From Channallabes apus (lineage: Eukaryota; Chordata; Actinopteri; Siluriformes; Clariidae), in contig CM060109.1 of the NCBI GenBank assembly GCA_030522415.1, positions 33,796,892 to 33,860,891 of the forward strand: DNA of 64,000 nt, in the 5' to 3' direction. The first letter of the stretch is position 1; each line of letters begins with the position of its first letter. Below the pieces are notes generated by a model. That model ran no database searches, was not told where the DNA came from, and saw nothing but the letters and a program-made list of their open reading frames with translations. Both the position numbers and the translations under genes were made by a program. Positions 42,001-54,000 of the stretch are shown in pieces.

Positions 42001-45000
42001 GTATCTATTATAACTGAAAACGCTCTATATATCATGGACAAATTTTCTGGATGAACACTGATTATTTATTATTTACTATTAGGTGTATTTTTAACTAGCC
42101 CAATTTGGTGTGAAAAAAAAATACAATACAGGCAATTCTGTCATTAACAGAACAGATCTGAAATATTATTAAGAAGCATAATCCAAATCCAAAGTATAAT
42201 GCCTGATGTCAACTGACTGAAGTAGTTGGTTTGGAGTCTAGCCTCTCTCAGTGTTCTGTAATCAGACCTTTATAAACAGATGAAAAATAATACAGAAATG
42301 GCCAGGATGAGCTTTTTCCAGTCGGGTTAGATAATAAATGATACACTTTCCAGCATGTGTTTTTGACTAGAAAGTGATTTCTCAAGGGAGAGATGCATTT
42401 CCATGTGAAAAACAATGTGTGATAATCTCAGTCTAATCTAACAATGTTAATTATACAGTCACAAGGCCTACTGCATTCATATTCCAGGAGTTGATGCATA
42501 ATCTGTGTTTGGTAAGACTGTAGAGTTCAGTTGCTGAGTGAGTCAGGGTGGATACGCCTTGTAGCCTGCGCTCTCATTCATCATTTCAGCTAATTAAGAA
42601 AATAGAATTCTCCTGGCCCCAGAGCAAGCATGCCATTTGACAGGAGTAAAAATAGTTCCCTCAGTCAAATGAGACCACACATCCACTCCCTACCAATCAT
42701 GATGGCCAACAAAGGATTTGTAAATGTGCAAATCTCAACACTCTCCATTCTAAATCCTCAAGCATACCCTTCTACCCCTGCTTTAGCTTTATAGCATTTA
42801 ACATGTTACCAGTTATTCTGATAGTGATATCAGTTTTCCTTGGTATTTTGAATACGAATTACATGAAAGTGCATTTAAAGGTATGTATTCCATTATCCTA
42901 CCATAAGAAAAGATTAACCAGAAGCTCCTTTTATAAATACAAACAACAACAACAAAAACAGTGCAAGCCTTTACTTGCACCAGAGAAGGCACTGAAAGAT
43001 CAGGTTAAGTAAGCCTTATCAGAGCCAAGACCCAAAATCAGAGCTGAATAAAAGCTAAATCCACTGGAAACACTGGATTTACATTGCCACGCTGGCTTTC
43101 AGTGCTGCCCGTTTACAAAGATGTGGGTTTACTCAACTGAAATACATATATCGTAAATGGTCTACTGTGGGAATGCACCCTGATGTTTTACAGCTAACAC
43201 ATTATAGCTAATACATATTAGTGTATTACAGAACAACAAAGGCCACCCCAAATTTAGAATAAAAACTAGCTATAACTGGCATACATTGTGTGTATTTTGG
43301 GGCTCATTTAACATACAAGTGCACATGGTGCAGGGAAGCACCACACTGAGAGAATAGGAAATGCATAATTGTGTGCCAAGATTGCTGATAAGGTGGGGGG
43401 TATGCAGGCGAGTTACCACTGTGAGAAACCTTTTTTTGAGGTGAAATTAATAAAAAATAAAAAATATCTTTTTGAGAAACCATAATCACTAGCTCAGTGG
43501 TGTAAATTGCATAATGGAAAACAACGTTTAGAAATGGTGGTATTATAGATTTATCTTGGCTGTCTGTATTATTTGCAGACATCAAAGCATTTTACACAAA
43601 TGTTTTTCTTTCTTTGTGAGAAAAAAAAACATTTGTGTAAAAAAGCTAGCTGAAATATATTTCTGAGGGGTACAAATCAACATGCCATGATTTATCCCAT
43701 GATTTCGGTTGCATCCACTACATGTTTACCGTAGTATACATATATAATGTGGAATTATATGAATGCCTACTGTGTCAGACAAAACTTCAAGATTTTGATC
43801 TTTATTTATTAACCCACCTGGCACATAGTAAATGAACAAACAACACTTTAAACCTTCTGTCTAGTGGGTCCTGTTAAATCACTGTTTGTGACCTCAGCCC
43901 ACACCATCAAATAAATGACATACATGAAGATTAATGGTGGAGCTGTAACAAAAAAGAACTTTAAGAATTAGCTGGGTGGCATCTGCTTTGGGCTAGACAG
44001 CCAATACCCTGACAAAATGTTCATGGGTAGAAGATACTGAATAACAACGAGAAGACAGGCGGGAAATTGGAGAAAGTGATGGAGAAGGTTAAGTGAGAAA
44101 AAGGTGAAGCTGTAGACATACAGTAGGCTTTCACCCAAACATCAGTTACTAGATTTACGTCTTAATTCCATTTATACAGAACTCGAGCTCTTCACTGCAG
44201 TGCTTAGATTTGATGCACCGGTCTTCTAGTGCATATTTACCAAGGACCACTGTAGCAGAGTTCAGCACAGACGAACACCAGCCCGACACAGCAAACAAAA
44301 GCTGGTCTTTTTATGGGGATGCGGCTGTAAAAAGTGGAAGCGACTATGCCAGGGTGAAGTACACGGTGAAGTATAAAAATACTGAGGTTTGCAAAAAGAT
44401 ATTTTTACCCTTATCTGCTTTTCTCTTTAATTATGGTATATTTTCTGATAATAAGGCAACCATGGATTACATACAACATTTTCATTAGAAAGACACACCT
44501 TTCAATTTTTCTGCAAGTAGCGCTGCCTCGTGTTCTGAGTAGTGCATAATAGGAGGGGGAGAAGGAGGTCGCAAGCGGTCTTCCTGGATTTTGCGCCGAT
44601 GGCGTTCTTCTCGTGCCAGTAACCTCTGTTTGCACTCCCACTCATACAAGTCATCTCTCGCCTGAGCAAAGTCCACATGTATACGACCTGAATCCTTTTT
44701 ATCTGTGCTGGAACCAATGCGCATCCTGTAGCCTAAAACAGAAAATACAGCCATTATAAATCAACATTGATTATTAAATGTATTAAAGGTATTAAATGTA
44801 TCGAATGAAATTGTATCATTAATCTAATCTATGGCACGCTGTCCAGGGTTTACCCTGCCTCGTGCCCTGAGTCTCCTGGGATAGGCTCCAGGTCCCCGTG
44901 ACCCTAAATACAGGATAAAGCGGTATAGAAGATGAATGAATGAATGAATCTAATCTATCATTAAAAGGACTGCCAGAACAGCATCAGTGAACGTGCGTAC

Positions 45001-48000
45001 AGTATAGCCTGTACAAGTTTAAGTTGATGTTTTGCTTGTGGTCATTTAAAGTGCTGTCTATCCCATCACCCCAAAAACTACCAGAAGTTTTTATTTGGGT
45101 TGGCATCAGGTAAAGTCACAATAGTCCATCTAGGAAGATCTTATTCCTCATAGAGAAGGACTTAAATATCTTATTGTTAAAGTTAATCAGTCAGAAAAGC
45201 TGGGGCTCTTCCCTCCAAAAGCAGAAGAGGACAAAATCTGTGCCATGATAATGCATGAGTAGCATCTTTTTCATTTTAATTTGTATATGAAAATATAGTG
45301 TAAGTCAATCTTGTGCCAATGAAAAACAAACCCGCACCAGAAAGATAAATGGCCTTGTCCACCATGAACTCTTCACTAAAGCGGATGTGGCAGAAATTTT
45401 TCTTGCTCTTGCGGATAGCAACAATTTCACCACACTGGTCAAACACCTCTCGGATAATTTCTTCACTTGCATTCTCCGGGAGTCCACCAACAAACACTGT
45501 TTTACAGCCTGGAGGTCGCTCTCTGGTAGATGGAGGTGGAAGATCTACAGGATACACAATTAACTAATGATTATATAATTTACCCCACTTCTGTCTGATC
45601 ATCACAACTTTTTGCTGGGAAATATGAGATTAGCTTATTTGCAGTATACAGTACACATAGAACTCTTACTGGGGTTCTGGGGGAAAAGTGTACAGCTCTT
45701 GCAGTGGATAATCTCTTTGATGACAGGTAGCTCAGGCTGCACAGGTGGAGGAGGCACCAGACTGATACCTGCCAACATGGGGTTAATGGGTGCAATAATG
45801 CCCAAGTTGGGGTCAAAACCTTGGATACAGATGGAATCTGGGGGGAAAATACACCAACATAAAGGGTTAGGAATGTATTAATTTGAGACACCTACTGTAA
45901 AAGAGAATGGGCAAAATAATCTAACAATATGCTAAATCTCATACTAGAGGAGACCAATGTTGCCTTAATGAAAGAGAGGACATAGGGCTTAGGTTAAGAC
46001 TCAAAACACAACAAAATTCTATTCATTTAGATCCCCTGGGATACGTAATAGACTATAAATCTCAAATTTTAATATCTGTACTTTAATAGACGCTTGAAAA
46101 TATGGATTCTCCAATTTGGCCTAAAGCATTTCTAATTTGATGCCAGACACTAAAGGAATGGCTTATTTGCCATTATTATTATTATCATCATCTCTTTTTT
46201 TAATATAATTTTAGAGAAATTAGATCCAGAGCTGAAGCTTCTTCACAGAAAACCACTGTATGTGATTAGCTAAAAGGTGGAATGACATCAATGAGAAGAT
46301 ATATTTGTAAAAAATATCTTTATTGGCCATTTGTGTGTGTCACAAGAATATTGTTTCCATGAGGAAATCTCCTTAATCTTCTTTAGCTAAGTAGTACTGC
46401 ATTCATCCCGCACTATATTACATACAAACAATCAATAATAATCCAGAGAAAACTTCCCCTACCTCAAACTAAAATAACCATATAGTATGTACTGTATATG
46501 CAGCTGTGAATATTTTGTGGTCCTAGTAATCGCCCATAAAGTCTTCCTTGAAGATATGGATAAGCATATTTGTTTGAGAGATTCTTCATGTGACTTAGTG
46601 TGACGAACTACAGCTGTGGTCAAAAGTTTCGTGAATGATACAAATATAAATTTTCACAAAGGCTTCTGATTGTGAGCCTTTGTTAAAGGCTTCTATTTTT
46701 TGCTCTAATGACCTGAGTTTTATCTCATAGTGGTGTTCCACATCATTGCATTAATTAGCACCACGGTTTCGGGAACATATGAGACAAACTGGTTTTAAAT
46801 TTCCCTACGAAAGTATCAACATACAGTGCAGTGATCTGTCCATACATACATCTTCATACATGAAGATTCATTTTTCAAAAGTTACACACCTTATTTTGGA
46901 GTAAGATCGTTTCTGTGTGTTCCACATAATCTGTGTACAGTATATCCCATAAAACCAGTGTATTTGTCCAAAAAAGCAATGGCTGTTGTGTGGTAATCTG
47001 ACACAAACCTGCTCATAATGTCCTTCCTACTCAACATTTTGAACATTTTGCAGATTTAACTTTAGGAAAATACCAAAGAATTGGCAAAGTTTCATTAAAT
47101 TCTGTCAAGCCAGTTTTGAGTGGTGTTTAAACAAAATCGGCTCGACAGACATACAGTACAATTTTCTGAAACTGATTTTGGATCTTTCAATGTAAACATA
47201 AAGATATAATTAAAAGAGTGTGTTCTGACCAATGTACAGACACAACCTTTCAGTCAGTTTTGTGTGATGCTGTGACAGACATACAAACAAACTGGTTTCA
47301 GGTCCTCCAATGTATGAAACGTAAAGATATCTCTGAACTCCAAGCAATGATTATGGTTGATTGACAGCTTGCCAGGGCGAATTGTAAAGCAGCAGACTTT
47401 GTGACAACATAAGACAACGAGTATTTACAAAAATAATAACACAATAATTCAACATATTTTAAAAAGAGCTCAAGTATGTTACAAATTTCATTTGAAATCG
47501 TCTCGGGTTACTTTGCTGTAACCCTGTTCCCTGAAAGGCGGGAACGAGATGCTGTGTGAAAACGCTATGGGAACATCTTTTCGTGTGGCCGGCTGTGAAG
47601 CATGTGTGTATCAAACACGCCAAATTTTGGCTTATATAACCTTGGTCAGGTGACATCATCTGATGAGATGCACCTGCAGGTTATAAATAGGAGTAAACCG
47701 GAAACATTCCTCAGATCAATTTTGTCTGAAGCAGTGCGGCATTGGAGCGCAGCATCTCGTTCCCACCTTTTCAGGGAACAGGGTTACAGCAAAGTAACCA
47801 GAGACGTTCCCTTTCAAAAGCTACACTCGATGCTGCGTGAAAATGCTATGGGAATGAGAATATCAACACCGCCGCACTGCAAGTGTCTGGACCCCAAGGT
47901 TGTGTAGCGTGTGCGCACAAGGCCGAGGAGGTCTCAGAACTATCTCTGGGAGGCTGACTCGAGGACCCGTGAGCCCGGAATAGCATGAACATCCAGACTA

Positions 48001-51000
48001 TAAAATCTAACAAATGTGTGCGCAGAAGACCAACCTGCCGCGTCACACACTTGCTGCAGGGGAATACCTCTTGCCAGCGCAATAGATGAGGCGATCCCCC
48101 TGGTTGAATGAGCCCTAATTCCTAGAGGCGAAGTGAGCCCACGTGCCTCATAGGAGAGGGCAATAGCATCCAGTGTGCACCCAGTGTGACAGGGTCTGTA
48201 TAGTGGCGGCCACCCCCAGTTGTGGCCTCCATAGCATATAAAAAGCTGCTCTGACTTACGCCACTGGCTGGTGCGGTGGACGTAAATCTGAAGAGCACGT
48301 ATTGGACACAGTAAGTGAAGTCTCTCCTGCTCTGGAGCTGTAAAAGGCGGAGGACAGAAGACTTCAAGAACAACAGGGTGCATGGTTGAGAATGGAACTT
48401 TCGGAAGATAATTCTGGTGAGGATGCAAAATGGTCTTGACTAGCCCAGGGGCAAAATCTAGGCAAGATGGGGAGGCTGACATGGCGTGCAGATCTCCAAC
48501 CCTCTTCAGAGAGGTAATGGCCATCAGAAAAACCATCTTAAGGGTCAGAAACCTGACAGGCACTGACTCTAGTGGTTCAAAAGGGGTGTCAATTAGAGTA
48601 CTATAGATAAATCCCACGAAGGGACAGTGGCTCTAGTGGGTGGCCTCAACCGTTTAGCTCCACGAATGAAACGGGCAACTAAAGGGTGCTTTCCCACAGT
48701 AACCCCATCAATCAGAACGTGGCAGGCTGAAATAGCAGCTACCTGCTTCGTTTTGCACCAACTTTCCAATACATTCCATTTGAGGGCATAAGCTCTCCTA
48801 GTGGAGGGAGCCCTAGCACTTAGAATAGTGTCAATTACGCTGGCTGGAACACCAGCTTGACCCGTTCAGGGGCCAAACGTGAAGGTTCCAAAGCTCAGGC
48901 CGGGGATTAAATATTGTCCCCTGCGCCTGAAACAGAAGATCACTCCTCACTGGAATCACCCATGGTGAGCCGTCGAGGAGACATATTTAGGGTTGGGTAT
49001 CGTTTGGTTTTTTTTTGATACCGGTGCCAAATCGATACTTTGAAAACGGTACCGGTGCCAAAACGGTGCCTGAACCGATACTTTTAAGCCACAAAATTAT
49101 AGTGGATGACTCAAGAATTAATTTTTATTGAACAAAAAATGTTATGCTTAAAATTTAACAATATATTAAAAGTTTAAAGTATATATGAATATGTAAGCTT
49201 CAAATTTTAGCAATTCTTTTGCAGAAATATCACCATATTTGCCTTTTCTGGCAAAATACGACACCTTTCCTGACTTATTGCCCTGCACAGGACATACAGT
49301 AGCCTTCTTTGCAGTGGTAAATGGGGTCACTGTTGTAGTACTACTAGTACTAGCTGGAAAGCCATAATTATAAACAGAATCCATGTTACATTAGTTTTTT
49401 ACAAATCGTTTGACTATTTGTTAGCATGAATGCAAGATTTGCATTTTGCTATTAACATTACATTATCCTACTACTAACCTGCGGAAAGGCTGCTGTCATC
49501 ATAATCGGTGACTCCTTTTTGCTACAGTTGGTGTGACTGGGACTGAGGGTCGTCCACACTGATAGTGTCAGCTGTGTCCGCAAGAAAACACGGTGCCTCC
49601 CTCTGCTTTAAACTTTATTCCGTCTGCCTTCGAATGTTTCATTAGATTTGACATGTTTCCGCCTTTACACGCAACTACTGTGAAACATTTGCTGCACGTC
49701 GCAGTGTCGGAATCCTTTCTTATGAAATACAGCCACACTTTCGACCGTTTAGTTTTAGGCATTTTAACGAGAGTTGTTTACTTTAGCATGCTAAGCTATC
49801 GGTAGACCGCCTGCTGCCGTCAGAGCGAGTGTAACGTTAGTTACTGTATTCACGCGCATCTCGGATGGTCTCTCATTTCCGGATGATTTGTGCTTTTAAT
49901 TTCTTTAATTTAATCTAATAAACTATTAATCTACAAAAATATATGAATATAGAGAACAAATATTTCAATCGACAGTTCAGGCGTTTAAGTGGCACCGAAA
50001 TGAGGCACCGAAATTCGCATTCTGTTTCGGTCCGGTACATACCGGTTATATAGGTACCGGTGCCGTATTGGCACCGGCTTTCGGTACACAACCCTAGAGA
50101 TATTAGATCCGAGAACCACACTCTGGTCGGCCAACAGGGCGCTATCAGGGTTGGGTATCGTTTGGTTTTTTTTTTATACCGGTGCCAAATCGATACTTTT
50201 AAAATGGTACCGGTGCCAAAACGGTGCCTGAACCGATACCTTACAAAAGCCACAAAATTATGGTGGATGATTCAAAAATACATTTTTATTGAACAAAAAA
50301 TGTAATGCTTAAAATGTAACAATATATTAAAAGTTAAAAGTATATATGAATATATAAGCTTCAAATTTTAGCAATTCTTTTGCAGAAATTTCACCATATT
50401 TGCCTTTTCTGGCAAAATTCGACACCTTTCCTGACTTATTGCATGGCCTGCACAGGCCATGCATAGCCTTCTTTGCAATGGTAAATGGGGTCACTGTTGT
50501 AGTACCACTAGTACTAGCTAGCAAGCCATAATTATAAACAGAATCCATGTTACATTAGTATTTTACACATCGTTTGACTATGTGTTAGCATGAATGCAAG
50601 ATTTGCATTTTGCAATTCACATTACATTATCCTACTACTAACCTGCGCAAAGGCTGCTGTCGGCATCATAATCAGTGGACTCCTTTTTGCTACGGTTGGT
50701 ATGACTGGGGCTGGGGTCGTCCACATCGACAGTGCCAGCTGTTGTCCGCAAGCTGTCAAACACGGTGCCTCCCTTTGCTTTTAACTTTATTCCGTGTATT
50801 TATTCTGCTTTTTACTTTATTCCGTGTGCCCTCGAATGTTTCATTAGATTTGACGTTTTTCTGCTGTAAAACATTTGCTGCACGTCGCGGTGTCAGAATC
50901 CTTTCTTGTGAAATATAGCCACACTTTCGAACGTTTAGTTTTAGGCATTTTAACGAAAGTTGTTTAATTTAGCAAACTAAGATAGCGGTCGACCACCTGC

Positions 51001-54000
51001 TGCCGTCAGAGCAAGTGTAACGTTAGTTGCTGCATTCACGCGCATGTCGGATGGTTTCTCATTTCCTGATGATTTGTGTTTTAAATTTTTTATTTAATCT
51101 AATAAACTATTAATCTACAAAAATATATGAATCTAGAGAACAAATACTATTTTAATCGACAGTTAAGGCATTTAAGTGGCACCGAAATGAGGCACCGATA
51201 ATTCGCGTTCTCTTTTGGTCCGGTACATACCGGTTATATAGGTACCAGTGCCATATTAGCACCAGTTTTCGGTACCCAACCCTATTCCCCGTGTGTCACA
51301 GCTTGTCTGGACAGTAAGTCTGCTCCCACATTCATGTGCCCCGGAATGTAAATCACCCTGAGGGACAGGAACTTGTCCGGTGCCCAAAGCAGAACCTGGT
51401 GCGCTAGCTTGTTTAAGCGGCGCGAGCTCAGTCCGCCTTGGCGATTTATGTAGGAGACTACCGATGTGTTGTCCACCTCGCACTAGAACATGGTAGCCCC
51501 TCAACTGCTGAAGGAAGTGCTGTATGGACAAAAATAGAGCCATCATTTTGAGGCAATTGATGTGCCATGTGAGAAGATGGCCTCTCCAGCTCCCCTGGGC
51601 TATTAGCCATAACTGAAAAGCTCTCATATGCAGAAGGCCCAAAGGTATCACCGTGGATGCAGCTCCCATGAGGCCTACACATTTTTGAAAGTGATGTACA
51701 ATCACTCTCTGGTCTAGCTTGATCTCCTTCAGGGCGTTGAGAATCAATTCGATACGAGCGGGGGACAGCTGTGCCCGCAAAATGATCAAGTCCCATGTGA
51801 CACCCAAGTATGTTGTCCTCTGACCCGGAAAGAGAACGCTTTTCGTAGCGTTGAGTCTCAATCCTAAAGAATGGAGATGAGCTTGGACGACATCCCGAAG
51901 TCGAAGCGCCTGCTCCTGAGACTGGGCCAGGATCAGCCAGTCGTCTATGTAATTTAAAATACAGATGCCCTGGAGTCGCAAGGAAGACAGGACTGCATCT
52001 ACACTTTGTGTATGTGCGGAGTGATAGAGCAAGACCAAATGGAAGGACCCGATACTGGTAAGCTTTGCCCCCAAACCTCAGGAACTTCAGGGAGGGCACC
52101 TACTTATTGGAAAGAATGATACGCGCCACCCCCACGGTCCTGGGCGCATAAGCTTCAGGACTTCTTCTTCGAAAAAGTGCGGCGGTCTGATCTCTTTGAG
52201 GAGTACCCCAGTCCTTACGAGGGGGTGCCCCGGCTGCTGACGCTTTCCTTCTGCGCCTCACGTCTGGCGAGAATCAGATCTGGTCGAGACTGGGTGGCCG
52301 ACAGTCCAGACTCTTGAGCACGGCGTGGGAGAAATTTCCCGAAGGCCTGTTCATATAGCCTAGCTTCCCGAAACCTAACAGGCCGGAAGGTGAGACAGGG
52401 GCATCAAGGAGGAATGTTCAATCCTTATCCTTGATGCCAGTCAAGTTTAACCACAGGTGCCTTTCTGCGGACACCAGAGAAGCCATAGAACGGCCGATAG
52501 CACGGGCCGTCTGCTTGGTCGCGCGAAGGGACAAGTCAGTAGCCCGGCGTAATTCTGTGAATGCTATATCATTCACGGTGCCGCTCGTGCTCATATCCTT
52601 TAGCAGATCAGCCTTGTACGCCTGCAAAACCGCCATGGTGTGCAATGAAGCACCGGCTTGACCTGCTGCTTGGAAAGCCTTTCCTACCAGGGTAGAAGAA
52701 GTTGGCTTGGAGGGAAATGTTGGCTTCTTTAATGAGGATGATGTCCCAGGAGAGAGATAGCCCGCGAGCGTCTCTTCTATCTGGGGCATCATCAGATAAA
52801 CTTGTGCTTTTGCATCAACGATATTCGCATAAAACGAAGTCGATGGTACAAAAATACGGGCTGAATAAGGCTTGCTCCAAGAACGATTTAATTTGTTGTG
52901 GAGGTCATCAAAAAAGGGGAGAGAGCGGCGAGGTGGCTCCATCTCCTGGCCACCCGACAGGAATCTGTCATCTAATTTAGAATGTTTTGGGAAGGCTTGC
53001 TCCTGTGGCCAATCAATGTGCAGCGGCTAGACTGCATGTGTAATAACTTCAAGCAGCTCCTCATACTCTCTATCTTCCTTAGAGGAGCGTTCTGAGGTAG
53101 CTACTTCCATTTCCATAGAAGCAAGAGAACGAGTCTCTTCTACACACTCACGAGAAGCACCGGAGCGCGCTTGTGAAGTGGAAGGAGAGACTTCCCGATC
53201 GGAAGAGAGGGCGAGAGAAGGAGGGGCATCTCGCTTTAAACTCTGCCATTCTATCAGTGAGTTAAACACTTTTTCTTTGCTTTTAATTTTTTTTCACTTG
53301 TTTGTATACACACGCGCACAATGCGGTCTGAAGACAAAAAGATCAAGGTTCGTCTCATCAGATGACGTCTGATAACCTGACCAAGGTTATATAAGCCAAA
53401 ATTTGCCGTGTTTGATACACACATGCTTCACAACCGGCAACACGAAAAGATGTTCCCATAGCGCTTTCACGCAGCATCGAGTGTAGCCTTTGAAAGGGAA
53501 CAGTACATCTATGAACTACAATGATCCTGCTGGCTACAGAACAAGCAGTGTTACATTTGAGTCCCCAAGGTGTGTCCTGAATAGTTCTTGTGTGACACAT
53601 TACCTATAGCCATTAGGTGCTAAAGAGGTCTCATGTAAACTGATACTTGTAGTAACACTTTGCTCATGTTTGATTTTAATAACTGACCACTTTTATGGCA
53701 GAAACAAATATAGTGATTTTTAATATCCAGTCCTGCATGATTAATTACCCAAATAAAACCCAAAAACGAAACTCTCAAATACAGTATAGTTCAAATGTAA
53801 GCCATTCAAAATTATACTATTTCCATAAATATGCATGATCCGTGGAATCTGCTCATGCTTTTAAATCTTGCCTAATTTGCCTCAATCTACCATGGCTTCT
53901 TGTGATTATATTAGTTCCAATATGTGGCTAACTCAGCACAGACTCTATTTTGTACGATATTATTGTAAATGCAGTCACAGCCCTAAACTGTATGAAAAGC

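Larger units (their letters stand above)
47499..53501 (-). mobile_element. DIRS-type tyrosine-recombinase retrotransposon, decayed
   Basis: On the minus strand: inverted terminal repeat (53353-53501), gag-like region, RT with RNase H, tyrosine recombinase, internal complementary region (47752-47854) and second terminal repeat (47499-47669). This order and the circular-junction architecture are diagnostic of DIRS elements, which lack integrase and LTRs. Two hAT insertions (48988-50096, 50147-51284) lie between RNase H and recombinase parts. Without them about 3.8 kb remains, less than a usual 5-6 kb, because the RT N-terminal half and the segment after RNase H are deleted. Confidence 0.93.

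Noticed and set aside
47940..48617. Bacterial-type integrase or phage recombinase
   Set aside because: The HSTR and Tyr motifs are those of a tyrosine recombinase, but its RT partner, inverted terminal repeats and internal complementary region identify a eukaryotic DIRS element.
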